Shown here one piece after another: positions 9,316 to 17,924 of a stretch of 64,000 bases of DNA. Made by a program: the position numbers and the translations under genes. This DNA is from Planctomycetota bacterium (lineage in GTDB: Bacteria; Planctomycetota; Phycisphaerae; UBA1845; UTPLA1): contig JACRIM010000045.1 of the NCBI GenBank assembly GCA_016235815.1, forward strand, positions 186,001 to 250,000. Reading direction: 5' to 3'. Numbering within the stretch: the first letter of the stretch is position 1; every line of letters begins with the position of its first letter. A model generated the notes under the pieces. It was not told the origin of the DNA, did no database searches, and was given only the letters and a program-made list of their open reading frames with translations.

Positions 9316-10095
9316 ATGAGCCAACCACTCCTTTCCTGCGAGAACATTCACAAGGCGTATCAGCTTGGCCGCACCGAATTGCCCGTGCTCCGTGGGGTCA
9401 GTCTGAACATTTCCCGCGGCGAATTCGTAAGCATCATCGGATCGAGCGGCAGCGGAAAGAGCACCCTGCTCCACGTCTTGTCGGGGCTGGATGTCCCGCA
9501 ACGCGGGCAGGTGATCTACGACGGAAAGCCGCTCTTCGAGGCCGAAGGCGTGCGAAAAATCCCGGTCGGTCGCGACAGCCGACCAAGCGGCGGCGAGGCA
9601 AAGACCGTCCGCGGCTCATCCGATGACCGGCTCATGGAGGGCAGACGAAACGATTTGCTGAATGCCGCATTTGGCTTTGTATTTCAGTTTTACCACCTGT
9701 TGCCGGAGTTTGACGTTTTGGAAAATGTCGTGCTGCCGCAAATGGTGGGTCGGTCCGTCGCCGGTTGGCTGGAGAATCGGACGGCCGGCTCGACCCGCGC
9801 CCTGGAGTTGCTCGATCGCGTCGGCCTGAAGGATCGAATGCACCATCGGCCCAACGAACTTTCGGGCGGAGAACGCCAGCGCGTGGCCATCGCCCGGGCG
9901 TTGGTGAATGAGCCTGCCGTGCTTTTTGCCGACGAACCGACCGGAAACCTTGACGGTCGCACCGGACAGGATATCTTCGGCCTGTTGAAGAACCTGAACA
10001 AAGCCGGTCAGACGCTGGTCATGGTCACGCACGATGCCGAACTGGCCAAGCAGGCCGACCGGGTCGTGCGGATCGTGGACGGTCGGTTACAATAG
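9316..10095 (+). CDS. ABC transporter ATP-binding protein, LolD/MacB-like
   Basis: The ATPase is complete: Walker A GSSGSGKST (about 42-50), Q-loop FVFQFYHLLP, signature LSGGERQRVAIARAL, Walker B VLFADEPTGNLDG and an H-loop VTHD. The LSGGE...EPTGNLD pattern is typical of the LolD/FtsE/MacB branch, which moves lipoproteins or drives mechanotransmission across the envelope. A stretch of about 35 extra residues lies at about 77-110 between Walker A and the Q-loop, rich in Gly, Arg and Ser, which family members lack. No permease gene (LolC/E type) is adjacent, so the partner is elsewhere. A TTG at 9301 is an alternative start. Confidence 0.88.
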   Translation: MSQPLLSCENIHKAYQLGRTELPVLRGVSLNISRGEFVSIIGSSGSGKSTLLHVLSGLDVPQRGQVIYDGKPLFEAEGVRKIPVGRDSRPSGGEAKTVRGSSDDRLMEGRRNDLLNAAFGFVFQFYHLLPEFDVLENVVLPQMVGRSVAGWLENRTAGSTRALELLDRVGLKDRMHHRPNELSGGERQRVAIARALVNEPAVLFADEPTGNLDGRTGQDIFGLLKNLNKAGQTLVMVTHDAELAKQADRVVRIVDGRLQ

Positions 10096-10200
10096 TTTTG
10101 TGCGATAAACACCACGTGTCCTCTCACGGGTTTGCCGGCCAAACGGCCCTGAAATAGGCCCGATTACGCGGTGCGACCCGGAGGCAGGAGGTTGGAAGTC

Positions 10201-11097
10201 ATGGGTGACGAGTACGTCCCAAATCCGAATCTGAAGATCTGGCTTAACGGCAAGATGGTTCCGACCGCTGAGGCCAAGGTCGGCGTCTTCAGCCACGGCC
10301 TGCTTTACGGCGACGGCGTCTTCGAAGGCATTCGCGTCTACAACAAACGAATCTTCGAATGCAGAGCGCACATGGATCGCTTCATCGCCAGCGCCAAGGC
10401 GATTCGGATGCAACTTCCGTGGACGGCCGAGCAGATCGTCGCCGCCATGAACGACACCGTAAAAGCCAACGGCACGACCGACGGATACATCCGATTGGTC
10501 GCCGCGCGCGGGGCCGGTTCGCTCGGCATTCACCCATTTCGCACGGTCGCGCCCGATGTCTTCATCATCTGCGACAAAATCGCGATGTATGACGCCGAAA
10601 TGTACGAGAAGGGCATGAAGATCATCACGGCCGCGACGATCCGCAACCATCCGGCCGCCCTCTCGCCTCAGATCAAGAGCCTGAACTATCTCAACAATAT
10701 CCTTGCCAAAATCGAAGCAATCGACGCCGGGTGCCTTGAGGCCGTCATGCTCAACCATGAGGGATATGTCGCCGAATGCACCGGTGACAACCTCTTCATC
10801 GTGACGCGCGGTCGCTTGCAGACACCGGCGACCCACAGCGGCCTGCTCGGCGGCGTGACGCGGCGACTGGTACTTCGCTTCGCCGAAAAGCGACAATACC
10901 CCGTCGATGAAAAGATCATCACCCGGACGGATCTGTATTACGCGGACGAGATGTTCATCACCGGAACCGGCGCCGAGATCTGCCCCGTCAATGAGATTGA
11001 CAAACGCCCCGTCGGCGACGGCAAGCCCGGCCCCATCACCAAACAACTCATGGCCGACTTCAAAGCGCATACCCGCAGCAGCGAAGACCTGCTCTGA
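10201..11097 (+). CDS. ilvE: Branched-chain amino acid aminotransferase
   Basis: The class IV PLP aminotransferase converts branched-chain 2-oxo acids to Ile, Leu and Val using glutamate. Evidence: KIWLNGKMVPTAEAKVGVFS at the N-terminus, GLLYGDGVFEGIRVYNKRIF, the PLP-lysine segment LSPQIKSLNYLNNILAKIEA, and the EAVMLNHEGYVAECTGDNLF segment. The start is the ATG at 10201, preceded by AGGAGG with nine-base spacing; an in-frame GTG at 10171 would add an unconserved leader. D-amino-acid transaminase is the main alternative, but EGIRVY and the length of 298 residues fit IlvE. The next gene starts inside its stop codon (TGATG). Confidence 0.92.
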   Translation: MGDEYVPNPNLKIWLNGKMVPTAEAKVGVFSHGLLYGDGVFEGIRVYNKRIFECRAHMDRFIASAKAIRMQLPWTAEQIVAAMNDTVKANGTTDGYIRLVAARGAGSLGIHPFRTVAPDVFIICDKIAMYDAEMYEKGMKIITAATIRNHPAALSPQIKSLNYLNNILAKIEAIDAGCLEAVMLNHEGYVAECTGDNLFIVTRGRLQTPATHSGLLGGVTRRLVLRFAEKRQYPVDEKIITRTDLYYADEMFITGTGAEICPVNEIDKRPVGDGKPGPITKQLMADFKAHTRSSEDLL

Positions 11098-12239
11098 TGC
11101 CCATGGCTTCTACACGCTGGACTGTCCGCATTTGGACCCTCGCGGCCGTCGTCGCGATCTGCGCCGGCTGCGATAACGCCTCACGCCTGCACATGCAGAC
11201 CGGCGGCAACGCGGCCCTCTTTGGCCAGTTCCGCGCCTTCGACGGCCGCACCGGCAATCCGATCTCGTTCAACTCGGTCGTGATGCAGGCGCAGGACGCC
11301 GACGTGATCCTCTTTGGCGAACAGCACTCCGATGTCATCTGCAACGCGCTGGAGGCCCAGCTCTTCGCCGCCATGCACGAGCGCGGCCGCCCGGTCAGCC
11401 TCGCCATGGAATTCTTCGAGAACGATACGCAAGGCCCGTTGGACGGCTACCTCGCCGGTCGGATCGACGAGGCAGACTTCCGAAAACTCGCCCGACAGAG
11501 AAAGCCGTACCTCCTCGCTCATCGGCCACTGATCGAGTATTGCCGGGCCATGTGCATCCCGGTGATCGCCGCCAATGCACCGACGCGACTCACGCGGGCG
11601 TTGCGCCTTTCGGGAAAAACGTTTGACGAATTCTGCGCAACGACACAGCCCGCCGACCGTGCGATGCTGCCGGCGCGGAGTGACATGTTGGAAGGCGCGT
11701 ATTTCGAGCGATTCAAAGAGGCCATGTCCGGCCACGAAATGCCAACAAGCCAACCGACCAGCCAGCCAACCACCGCACCAGCGGCCGACGGCGCGACAAC
11801 GACAGCCCCGGCGGATTCAGTACCAACGACCGCGCCGACATCAAACGAACCAAGCAAGGAGGAGAAACTCCTTCGCTCATATCGCGCCCAATCGATGTGG
11901 GACGACGCCATGAGCGAATCCGTGGCCATTCATCGAGCGCGACACCCGGACCGCCGCGTGATGCTCGTGGTGGGTTGCTTTCATGTGGAGAAAAACGGCG
12001 GCACCCAGGTCAAGTTCCGGCAGCGTCGCCCCAATGACCGCGTGCTGACGGTGGTGTATCGAGGCGTCCCCATGCCACCACTTCGATTCGATGAGGATGA
12101 CCGTTACGCCGGCGACATCATCCTTTATGGCATTTCACCGCCCGAGGACGATCCCAAGCCGCCGATGCCCACCAGCCAGCCGACCAGCGCTCCCGCGAGT
12201 CAGCCGACTAGCGCGCCGGTCGAAAAAGCGAACTCGTAG
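11097..12239 (+). CDS. ChaN family (haem-binding uptake, Tiki superfamily) lipoprotein
   Basis: The 380-residue protein begins with a signal peptide ending in a lipobox-like AICAGC. The core has ChaN features: VILFGEQHSDVICNALEAQL near residue 65, AMEFFENDTQGPLDGYL, and near the end a VGCFHVEKNGG segment. ChaN-type proteins bind haem or act as metallopeptidase-like proteins at the outer membrane. A Thr/Ser/Gln/Pro-rich insert (about 215-255) and a similar C-terminal tail, with repeated TSQPTSAP-like words, are unusual and resemble linkers in other exported proteins here. One-base overlap with ilvE suggests cotranscription, though no functional link is obvious. Confidence 0.82.
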   Translation: MPMASTRWTVRIWTLAAVVAICAGCDNASRLHMQTGGNAALFGQFRAFDGRTGNPISFNSVVMQAQDADVILFGEQHSDVICNALEAQLFAAMHERGRPVSLAMEFFENDTQGPLDGYLAGRIDEADFRKLARQRKPYLLAHRPLIEYCRAMCIPVIAANAPTRLTRALRLSGKTFDEFCATTQPADRAMLPARSDMLEGAYFERFKEAMSGHEMPTSQPTSQPTTAPAADGATTTAPADSVPTTAPTSNEPSKEEKLLRSYRAQSMWDDAMSESVAIHRARHPDRRVMLVVGCFHVEKNGGTQVKFRQRRPNDRVLTVVYRGVPMPPLRFDEDDRYAGDIILYGISPPEDDPKPPMPTSQPTSAPASQPTSAPVEKANS

Positions 12240-12279
12240 GCCTTACCTCAGACACGAGGTCTTCGATCACCGCGCCCCA

Positions 12280-13773
12280 TCATCGCTTCGCGCGTTCGCC
12301 CATGCCGCGTTTCGCGTTGGACTGCGCGAACAGCCAATCCACCGCTTCCGGAATCGCTGCGCCGACCAGGATGGTGTGACCGTAGTCGGCCTTTTCCCGG
12401 TACTCCACCGGCAAACCCCTGTCTTTCGCGGCCGTTGCTTGTTCGCGAACGCGTGCGGTCTGCGCGATCTGGTCCACTTCCGCTCCATATATCCGCATCG
12501 GTGGAAGATCTTTTGCGACGGCCAAGTCGCCCGCGCCCGCCATGCAGATCGCCGCCGTCACCAGGGCGCGCCGTTCCACACAAATCCGCCCCGTCGTCAC
12601 GGCCCCGAGCGAATGTCCCACAACAAAAACGCGGCTTGTGTCGATGGGATAATCGTAGCCAGTCAGTGTGAGAATCTTGTCGAAAAGCATCGGGTTGCTG
12701 AGTAGCGGATATGCCAGCGGGCTGACCAAAACAAAGCCATGCTGATCGGCAAGCGTTTTGATCTTTCCCGCGCCGTAGCCATCGGGAAACATGTTTTCAT
12801 CGCCGCCTGCCCCGTGAAACGCCACAACAAGCGGCACCGGCTGATCCAGGTTCAGCGTTGTCGGAACATACACCCGCGCGGGGATCTCCGTCGAATCCGT
12901 CTTGAAGACTCGCCAATAGTCACCCCGACGCCTCAAATACGGATCACCACCCTGTTCCAACGCGGCGATCTCGGTCTCTAACTGCGCAGCGATGGCGGCC
13001 GGATCGGTCAGGTACTCAATGAGCCGATCTTCGGACGGCGTGTCGACAAGCAACTCGTTTCGCGCCTTGCACACGGCTACAGCTTGGAGAATCGCCGGCG
13101 CCTCGCTCGTGATGGCGTCGAGCCGCGCGGAATTCTCATCGCGAACCCCGTTTAGTTCGCGCGACACGACCGACCAGCGTCCGGCATGAAACGTCATGCC
13201 ATCGGCCGTCGCGACGTCGATGTAATAAGCGCCAGGCGATACTTTGCCCGGGTCCAGCGTAATCGGCACGTTGACATCCACCCGCGTCGACGAGCTGACT
13301 GGCGCAGCAAAGGATGCTTCCACGATCGCAGGACCGCCGGCAACCGGCGTCAACCGCAGTTTCAGCGGAACTGATCCCGAGGTGGCGAACGAAAGTTCAT
13401 AGCAAGACGTTACACGGGCCGTGACGACACTGGTAGTGCCTTTGACAAACACCCGTGGCGAAACACGCCCTTTCAGCGATGCAGCCGCCCTTGCCGAATC
13501 CGAAAAGGCCTTTGCGGCGAGCGGGCCCTGCAGTATCGCGTCCAGACTTTGCATGATGGCTGAATAGTTAAATGTGAAAAACGCCTGCGTAGCCCGGTCG
13601 AATCGGAGATTCACATCCTCAAGCTTCTCCGGCAGCGGAGGGGCCGCCTCGTAGGCTCGTTCGAATCGCATGAGCGCGTCGCCAAGGTCGGCCCGGGTCA
13701 CCGGCACCGCGGGAGACCATCCGCAACCGGAGACTGAGGCCGCGAAAAGCACCAAGATTACGGAAGTTGCCAT
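12280..13773 (-). CDS. Exported alpha/beta-hydrolase (esterase/PHB-depolymerase-like) lipoprotein
   Basis: The 497-residue product starts best at 13773, where the signal peptide ends in a lipobox SVSGC; a longer reading from 13830 puts 19 charged residues before it. The C-terminal half is an alpha/beta-hydrolase: oxyanion segment VVAFHGAGGDENMF, nucleophile motif VVGHSLGAVT and a likely catalytic histidine in YGHTILVG. The arrangement resembles LpqC/feruloyl-esterase and PHB depolymerase-type enzymes. The N-terminal half (about 20-250) matches nothing I recognise and may be a beta-sandwich accessory domain. Substrate unknown. It is divergent from the MerR-like regulator gene. Confidence 0.8.
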   Translation of the reverse strand: MATSVILVLFAASVSGCGWSPAVPVTRADLGDALMRFERAYEAAPPLPEKLEDVNLRFDRATQAFFTFNYSAIMQSLDAILQGPLAAKAFSDSARAAASLKGRVSPRVFVKGTTSVVTARVTSCYELSFATSGSVPLKLRLTPVAGGPAIVEASFAAPVSSSTRVDVNVPITLDPGKVSPGAYYIDVATADGMTFHAGRWSVVSRELNGVRDENSARLDAITSEAPAILQAVAVCKARNELLVDTPSEDRLIEYLTDPAAIAAQLETEIAALEQGGDPYLRRRGDYWRVFKTDSTEIPARVYVPTTLNLDQPVPLVVAFHGAGGDENMFPDGYGAGKIKTLADQHGFVLVSPLAYPLLSNPMLFDKILTLTGYDYPIDTSRVFVVGHSLGAVTTGRICVERRALVTAAICMAGAGDLAVAKDLPPMRIYGAEVDQIAQTARVREQATAAKDRGLPVEYREKADYGHTILVGAAIPEAVDWLFAQSNAKRGMGERAKR

Positions 13774-13852
13774 GGGGTACCCTGTCGGGTGGTCAAAGAA
13801 AGCATGTTGATTAGGGTAAGTTTGTCGCATGAATGGCTACGCGCTTTTTCAC

Positions 13853-13881
13853 TTGCCACTGCTCCGCTCCTATCCTACCAT
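13853..13881 (+). promoter_or_regulatory. Putative sigma-70 promoter for the MerR/photolyase operon
   Basis: TTGCCA at 13853-13858 and TACCAT at 13876-13881 are separated by 17 bases, about 38 bases before the regulator ATG. Match to consensus is five of six and four of six. No clear operator repeat was seen. Found by eye only. Confidence 0.4.
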
Positions 13882-13919
13882 AGTCAAAGATTCGTGCAAA
13901 ACGTTCAGATTGGTGAGTC

Positions 13920-14873
13920 ATGTCATTAGAGATTTCCCCTAGTGGTTTTTCCGATACAGAAAACGTGCAAAGCACGTTCCCCCAGCAAATCGTGCTTAGC
14001 CCTAAGCAGGTCGCGCGGGCCATCGGTGTCAGTGAAGCCTCCCTAAAGCGCTGGTGCGACAAGGGCAAACTCATCTCTACGAAGACTGTCGGAGGACATC
14101 GCAGGCTGCACGTCAGCAACGTACTTCGTTTTCTGAAAGACACCGGCCGCGAGCTGGTCCGACCCGAAGTACTCGGCCTTCCTCCATCCACCCGAAAATC
14201 GGAGTGGACCCAGGAGCGGGGCGCCCAACAGCTGTTTGATGCCCTTGCGCTCGGGGACGAAGACATGGTCCTGCAGGTCGTCTTTGACCTGTACGTCGCC
14301 GGATTCTCGGTCTGCGAGATTTGTGACAAGATAATGACGCAGACATTTCACGAAATCGGCCGCGCGTGGGAACATGGCACCGTGCAAATCTACCAGGAAC
14401 GCAGAGCCGCCAGCCTCTGCGCCCGCGCACTTCAGCGGCTGGAACAGTTCACGCCTCCGCTCACCGCCGACGCGCCACGGGCCTTCGGTGCCACGCTGGC
14501 ATCCGATCCATACACCCTTCCGACGGCCATGGCGTCCGTCGTCCTGCGCGAAATCGGGTGGCGCGCCACGTCGTTCGGCGTGGGACTGCCGACGGAGACG
14601 CTTTGCGACGCCCTGTCGAAGGAATCGGCGCAACTTTTCTGGGTCAGCGTTTCGTCTTTTGATTCCGACCCCGTTGAATTCCTTGCAGACTTCTCGCGAC
14701 TCTACAATGCCGCGTCGGCGAGAGAGATTCCTGTCGTCGTTGGCGGTCGGGCCTTGACCCCGGAGCTTCGAAAGCAGATGCGCTTTGCCGCTTTCGGCGA
14801 CAACATGGCCCATCTCGTTGACTTCGGTTCGACGATCTATCGGGCGACGCGACGTGAGGGCGTCAGCGCGTGA
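13920..14873 (+). CDS. MerR-type regulator with a B12-binding fold (CarH/LitR-like) lacking cobalamin-ligand motifs
   Basis: The 317-residue protein has a MerR helix-turn-helix (about 25-75; LSPKQVARAIGVSEASLKRW, then VGGHRRL), a four-helix cap (about 100-180) and a Rossmann-like B12-binding domain (about 188-305). In CarH/LitR photoreceptors the cap has Wx9EH and the Rossmann domain E/DxHxxG. Here W150 is followed after nine residues by E160-R161, and the second motif is D196-P-Y-T-L-P201, so both histidine ligands are missing. The protein probably does not bind adenosylcobalamin as CarH does. Its coupled downstream gene is a photolyase, a typical target of this family, so it likely regulates its own operon. 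Confidence 0.85.
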   Translation: MSLEISPSGFSDTENVQSTFPQQIVLSPKQVARAIGVSEASLKRWCDKGKLISTKTVGGHRRLHVSNVLRFLKDTGRELVRPEVLGLPPSTRKSEWTQERGAQQLFDALALGDEDMVLQVVFDLYVAGFSVCEICDKIMTQTFHEIGRAWEHGTVQIYQERRAASLCARALQRLEQFTPPLTADAPRAFGATLASDPYTLPTAMASVVLREIGWRATSFGVGLPTETLCDALSKESAQLFWVSVSSFDSDPVEFLADFSRLYNAASAREIPVVVGGRALTPELRKQMRFAAFGDNMAHLVDFGSTIYRATRREGVSA

Positions 14874-16336
14874 GTATCCAATGCGACCCAGACTCCGCAA
14901 CCACGGGACTCATGTGGTTTCGCCGCGATTTGCGTCTCGATGACAACGCGGCTCTCGCGCATGCCCTTCGCCAGTGCGGCCGCGTCTATGGCGTTTTTGT
15001 CTTTGACCGTGAAATCCTTGATCTGATCGAGGACAAGGCGGATCGCCGCGTTGAGCTGATTCTTCAGTGCATATCGGAAATCGACAGACTGCTGCGTCAG
15101 CGTGGCAGCCGGCTGATCGTGCTGCACGGCAAGGCGACGGAGGAAATTCCGCAATGGGCGGCACAGCTCGGCGTCGACGCGGTCTATGCAAACCACGACT
15201 ACGAACCGCGACGGATCGCACGCGACGAAGCCGTGCGCAGTGCTCTTGCATCGCAGGGCCGCACCTTCAAGACGTATAAGGACCATGTCATCTTCGAGAA
15301 GAGCGAGATCCTGAACAAGTCGGGCCTGCCGTTTCGTGTCTATACGCAATACAAGAATGCATGGCGGGCGGCTCTGAGCGATGACGCGGTGGCCGCCTTT
15401 GATTGCGACGGACGACCGGGCCAATTCGCCGCCCCGCTCGATGACGTGGGCATTAAAGACCCCACGCTCGACGCCATTGGATTCAAAAAGACAAACCTTG
15501 CCATGACGGGCAGCACCGCGGCGGCACGCGGCATGTTTCACGACTTTCTGAGGCGTATCGACGGCTACGGCGAGACCCGCGATCTCCCCGGCATCACCGG
15601 CACGTCGCGGCTCTCGGTGCATCTGCGCTTCGGCACGATCAGCATTCGAGAACTCGTGCGCGAGGCGAGCGACGTCGGCGGACCCGGCGCGACAAAATGG
15701 GTCGATGAACTCATCTGGCGCGAGTTCTACAACATGATCCTGCACCACTTCCCACATACGCAGACGCGGGCGTTTCAACCGGCGTACGAGGCGCTTCCCT
15801 GGCGACACGACGAGCCACAGTTCGCCGCATGGTGCGATGGTCGCACCGGATACCCCATCGTCGACGCCGGAATGCGCGAGCTGAACACGACCGGCTACAT
15901 GCACAATCGACTGCGCATGATCACCGCGAACTTCCTGACGAAGGACTTGCGGATCGACTGGCGCTGGGGCGAGCGGTACTTCGCACGGAAACTTCTCGAT
16001 TATGACCTCTCGCAGAATCTCGGCGGCTGGCAGTGGTCGGCCAGCATCGGTACCGATGCGCAGCCCTACTTTCGCATCATGAACCCCGTCCTGCAGTCGC
16101 GGAAGTTCGACGCAGACGGGGCGTACATTCGACAATACGTGCCGGAGTTAGCGGGATATTCGTCCGAATCGATTCACGCGCCGTGGGAGGCGGACTCGGC
16201 CGAGCAAGCGCGCGCCGGCTGTATCATCGGCAAGGACTACCCCTCGCCAATGGTGGACCACCACGCCGCGCGGGCCGCGGCACTGGCGATGTTCAAGGCG
16301 GTCAAGGAGAATCCGGGCGTTGGGAGTCGCGGGTGA
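14870..16336 (+). CDS. phrB: Deoxyribodipyrimidine photo-lyase (class I)
   Basis: The flavoprotein repairs cyclobutane pyrimidine dimers using blue light. The N-terminal antenna domain begins GLMWFRRDLRLDDNAALAHA; the C-terminal FAD domain shows SRLSVHLRFGTISIREL, WVDELIWREFYNMIL, YPIVDAGMRELNTTGYMHN and NLGGWQWSASIGTDAQPYF. At 488 residues it has normal length. The GTG start overlaps the regulator stop (GTGA), and the following hydrolase overlaps its stop in the same way, so the three genes are translationally coupled. A cryptochrome is the alternative, but the conserved repair-enzyme context favours photolyase. Confidence 0.95.
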   Translation: MSIQCDPDSATTGLMWFRRDLRLDDNAALAHALRQCGRVYGVFVFDREILDLIEDKADRRVELILQCISEIDRLLRQRGSRLIVLHGKATEEIPQWAAQLGVDAVYANHDYEPRRIARDEAVRSALASQGRTFKTYKDHVIFEKSEILNKSGLPFRVYTQYKNAWRAALSDDAVAAFDCDGRPGQFAAPLDDVGIKDPTLDAIGFKKTNLAMTGSTAAARGMFHDFLRRIDGYGETRDLPGITGTSRLSVHLRFGTISIRELVREASDVGGPGATKWVDELIWREFYNMILHHFPHTQTRAFQPAYEALPWRHDEPQFAAWCDGRTGYPIVDAGMRELNTTGYMHNRLRMITANFLTKDLRIDWRWGERYFARKLLDYDLSQNLGGWQWSASIGTDAQPYFRIMNPVLQSRKFDADGAYIRQYVPELAGYSSESIHAPWEADSAEQARAGCIIGKDYPSPMVDHHAARAAALAMFKAVKENPGVGSRG

Positions 16337-17307
16337 TTCGAGTTTTCGCATTAACGGTGTGCATCGCATTGGCCGCGTTGGTATGCTCCTTCGCAGCAGG
16401 GAACGAACCGACGAGTCGACCGACCGTGACGCGTGGCACGACGTCGAGAAAGCCCGGAATGTTGATGTCCTTCAATGAAGTGCTCGCGTTGAAAGCCGCG
16501 CCGCCGACGGCTCGGATTGCATATGGCGATGGGCCGCAGCAATTCGGCGAACTGCGCATTCCGGAAGGCAAGGGGCCGCATCCGGTCGTCGTGTTGATTC
16601 ACGGCGGCTGCTGGCTGGCCGAGGTCGCGGACCTGACCTACTTCTCGCCGATGGCCGAAACGCTGACGAAGCGCGGTGTTGCCACGTGGAACATCGAGTA
16701 TCGGCGAATCGGCAACGAGGGCGGTGGGTGGCCGGGGACGTTTCTGGATGTCGGCCGGGCGACGGATCATCTTCGGGTAATCGCAAAACAGTACGCGCTC
16801 GATCTGGATCGCGTCGTCGTCGCCGGGCACTCGGCCGGTGGGCATCTGGCGTTGTGGATTGCGGCGCGGAAGAAGCTGGACAAAGCGAGCGAGTTGTTCG
16901 TCAAAGACCCCCTGCCGGTGGCAGGCGTGGTGAACCTTTCGGGGCCGGGTGATCTTGCGACGTTTGGCAGCGATCCGAAACATGCCTGCGGTGAGGACAC
17001 GATTCGCCGGCTGCTCGGTGGCGGGCCGAAGGATGTGCCCAGCCGGTATCGCGATGCGTCACCGACCATGCTGCTTCCGTTGGGAGTTCCGCAAGTATGC
17101 ATCAGCGGCCTGCGCGATCAGGCGGTGCCGTTTGGGCATGGGAAGGCACACACCGAGGCGGCGCGAAAGGCCGGAGATGATGCGCGATTTGTAGAGTTGC
17201 CGGAGGCCGGGCACTTTGAAGTAATAGCCCCCACCAGCGATTCGTGGCGGTCTGTCGAACAAGAGCTTGTTCTACTGGCATTGCGGACAAAGCCCGAAAA
17301 ACCGTGA
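16333..17307 (+). CDS. Exported alpha/beta-hydrolase (BD-FAE/kynurenine-formamidase-like)
   Basis: The start is the GTG at 16333, overlapping the photolyase stop; it opens a signal peptide, VIRVFALTVCIALAALVCSF. Upstream in-frame codons belong to the photolyase region and are not conserved. The 324-residue product has an oxyanion motif VVVLIHGGCWLAEV, nucleophile VVAGHSAGGHLALW, catalytic Asp in SGLRDQAVPF and His in EAGHFEV. These fit small carboxylesterases of the BD-FAE type. A Thr/Arg/Pro-rich linker follows the signal peptide. Its coupling to a photolyase is unexplained; perhaps part of a light-stress regulon. Confidence 0.85.
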   Translation: MIRVFALTVCIALAALVCSFAAGNEPTSRPTVTRGTTSRKPGMLMSFNEVLALKAAPPTARIAYGDGPQQFGELRIPEGKGPHPVVVLIHGGCWLAEVADLTYFSPMAETLTKRGVATWNIEYRRIGNEGGGWPGTFLDVGRATDHLRVIAKQYALDLDRVVVAGHSAGGHLALWIAARKKLDKASELFVKDPLPVAGVVNLSGPGDLATFGSDPKHACGEDTIRRLLGGGPKDVPSRYRDASPTMLLPLGVPQVCISGLRDQAVPFGHGKAHTEAARKAGDDARFVELPEAGHFEVIAPTSDSWRSVEQELVLLALRTKPEKP

Positions 17308-17359
17308 CGGAACCTTCAGAGCACACAATACCCAATGGCGATCGTGATATAATCTTGAA

Positions 17360-17575
17360 ATGCCGACTGTCGCACGTATCGGCCCCTATCGGTTCTTCTT
17401 CTACGGCAACGAAAGCAATGAACCGGTGCATATTCACGTGCAGCGCGACAGTGCTTTGGCGAAATACTGGCTTTCCCCTGTCACCCTTGCGGCGTCAAAG
17501 GGATTTGCGGCTCACGAGTTAAGCAAGATCGAGACCATTGTTCGCGAAAACGAAGAGACTTTTCGAAAGGCCTAG
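17360..17575 (+). CDS. DUF4160 domain-containing protein
   Basis: The 71-residue protein matches DUF4160 in its key words: ARIGPYRFFFYGNESNEPVH near the N-terminus, then HIHVQRD, and a C-terminal LSKIETIVRENEETF helix. Function is not established. The next gene, a DUF2442 protein, starts one base after its stop; these two families are very often adjacent and may form a small toxin-antitoxin-like or regulatory module. Confidence 0.85.
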   Translation: MPTVARIGPYRFFFYGNESNEPVHIHVQRDSALAKYWLSPVTLAASKGFAAHELSKIETIVRENEETFRKA

Positions 17576-17576
17576 G

Positions 17577-17858
17577 ATGAGTTCTTCAATCGTTGAATCA
17601 AACCCGACGGCTCTGGACGTCCAAACGACCGACGAAGAACTCATCGTACAGCTCGCCGACGGGCGGCGCATCTGCGTCCCCCTAGCATGGTTTCCGAGGC
17701 TTCTTCACGCGAATCCAGCGCAGCGGGCAAAGTGGGAATTGCTCGGCGGGGGTGAGGGGATTCACTGGCCGTTGATCGATGAAGATCTGAGCGTCGAAGG
17801 GCTATTGGCCGGGCGGAAGTCGCGTTCATTGCCACCAGAGAATGCCGGAGCGGCCTGA
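17577..17858 (+). CDS. DUF2442 domain-containing protein
   Basis: The 93-residue product shows the DUF2442 pattern: LIVQLADGRRICVPLAWFPR followed by a GIHWPLIDEDLSVEGLLAG segment. The ATG at 17577 sits immediately after the DUF4160 stop (TAGGATG), with GGAAAGGC-like bases upstream as ribosome site. DUF2442 proteins often accompany DUF4160 proteins; a role as antitoxin or DNA-binding partner is suspected for the family, not proven. Confidence 0.85.
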   Translation: MSSSIVESNPTALDVQTTDEELIVQLADGRRICVPLAWFPRLLHANPAQRAKWELLGGGEGIHWPLIDEDLSVEGLLAGRKSRSLPPENAGAA

Positions 17859-17924
17859 AAACGTGTCGGCGTTTCGACATTCTTGAGTCCATTGTGGGGC
17901 TGCCATGCATTATGATGGAGCCAC

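Noticed and set aside
14837-16135. Long open frame antisense to the photolyase gene
   Set aside because: High GC and codon bias leave long antisense frames open; this one has no family pattern and the sense gene is certain. The same holds for antisense frames opposite ilvE (10087-11070), the phosphatase (39627-41177) and ugd (42958-44151).
16033-16332. Extension of the hydrolase gene 100 codons upstream into photolyase
   Set aside because: The GTG at 16333 opens a normal signal peptide and overlaps the photolyase stop in the same GTGA way as the preceding gene pair; the extension is a frame shadow.
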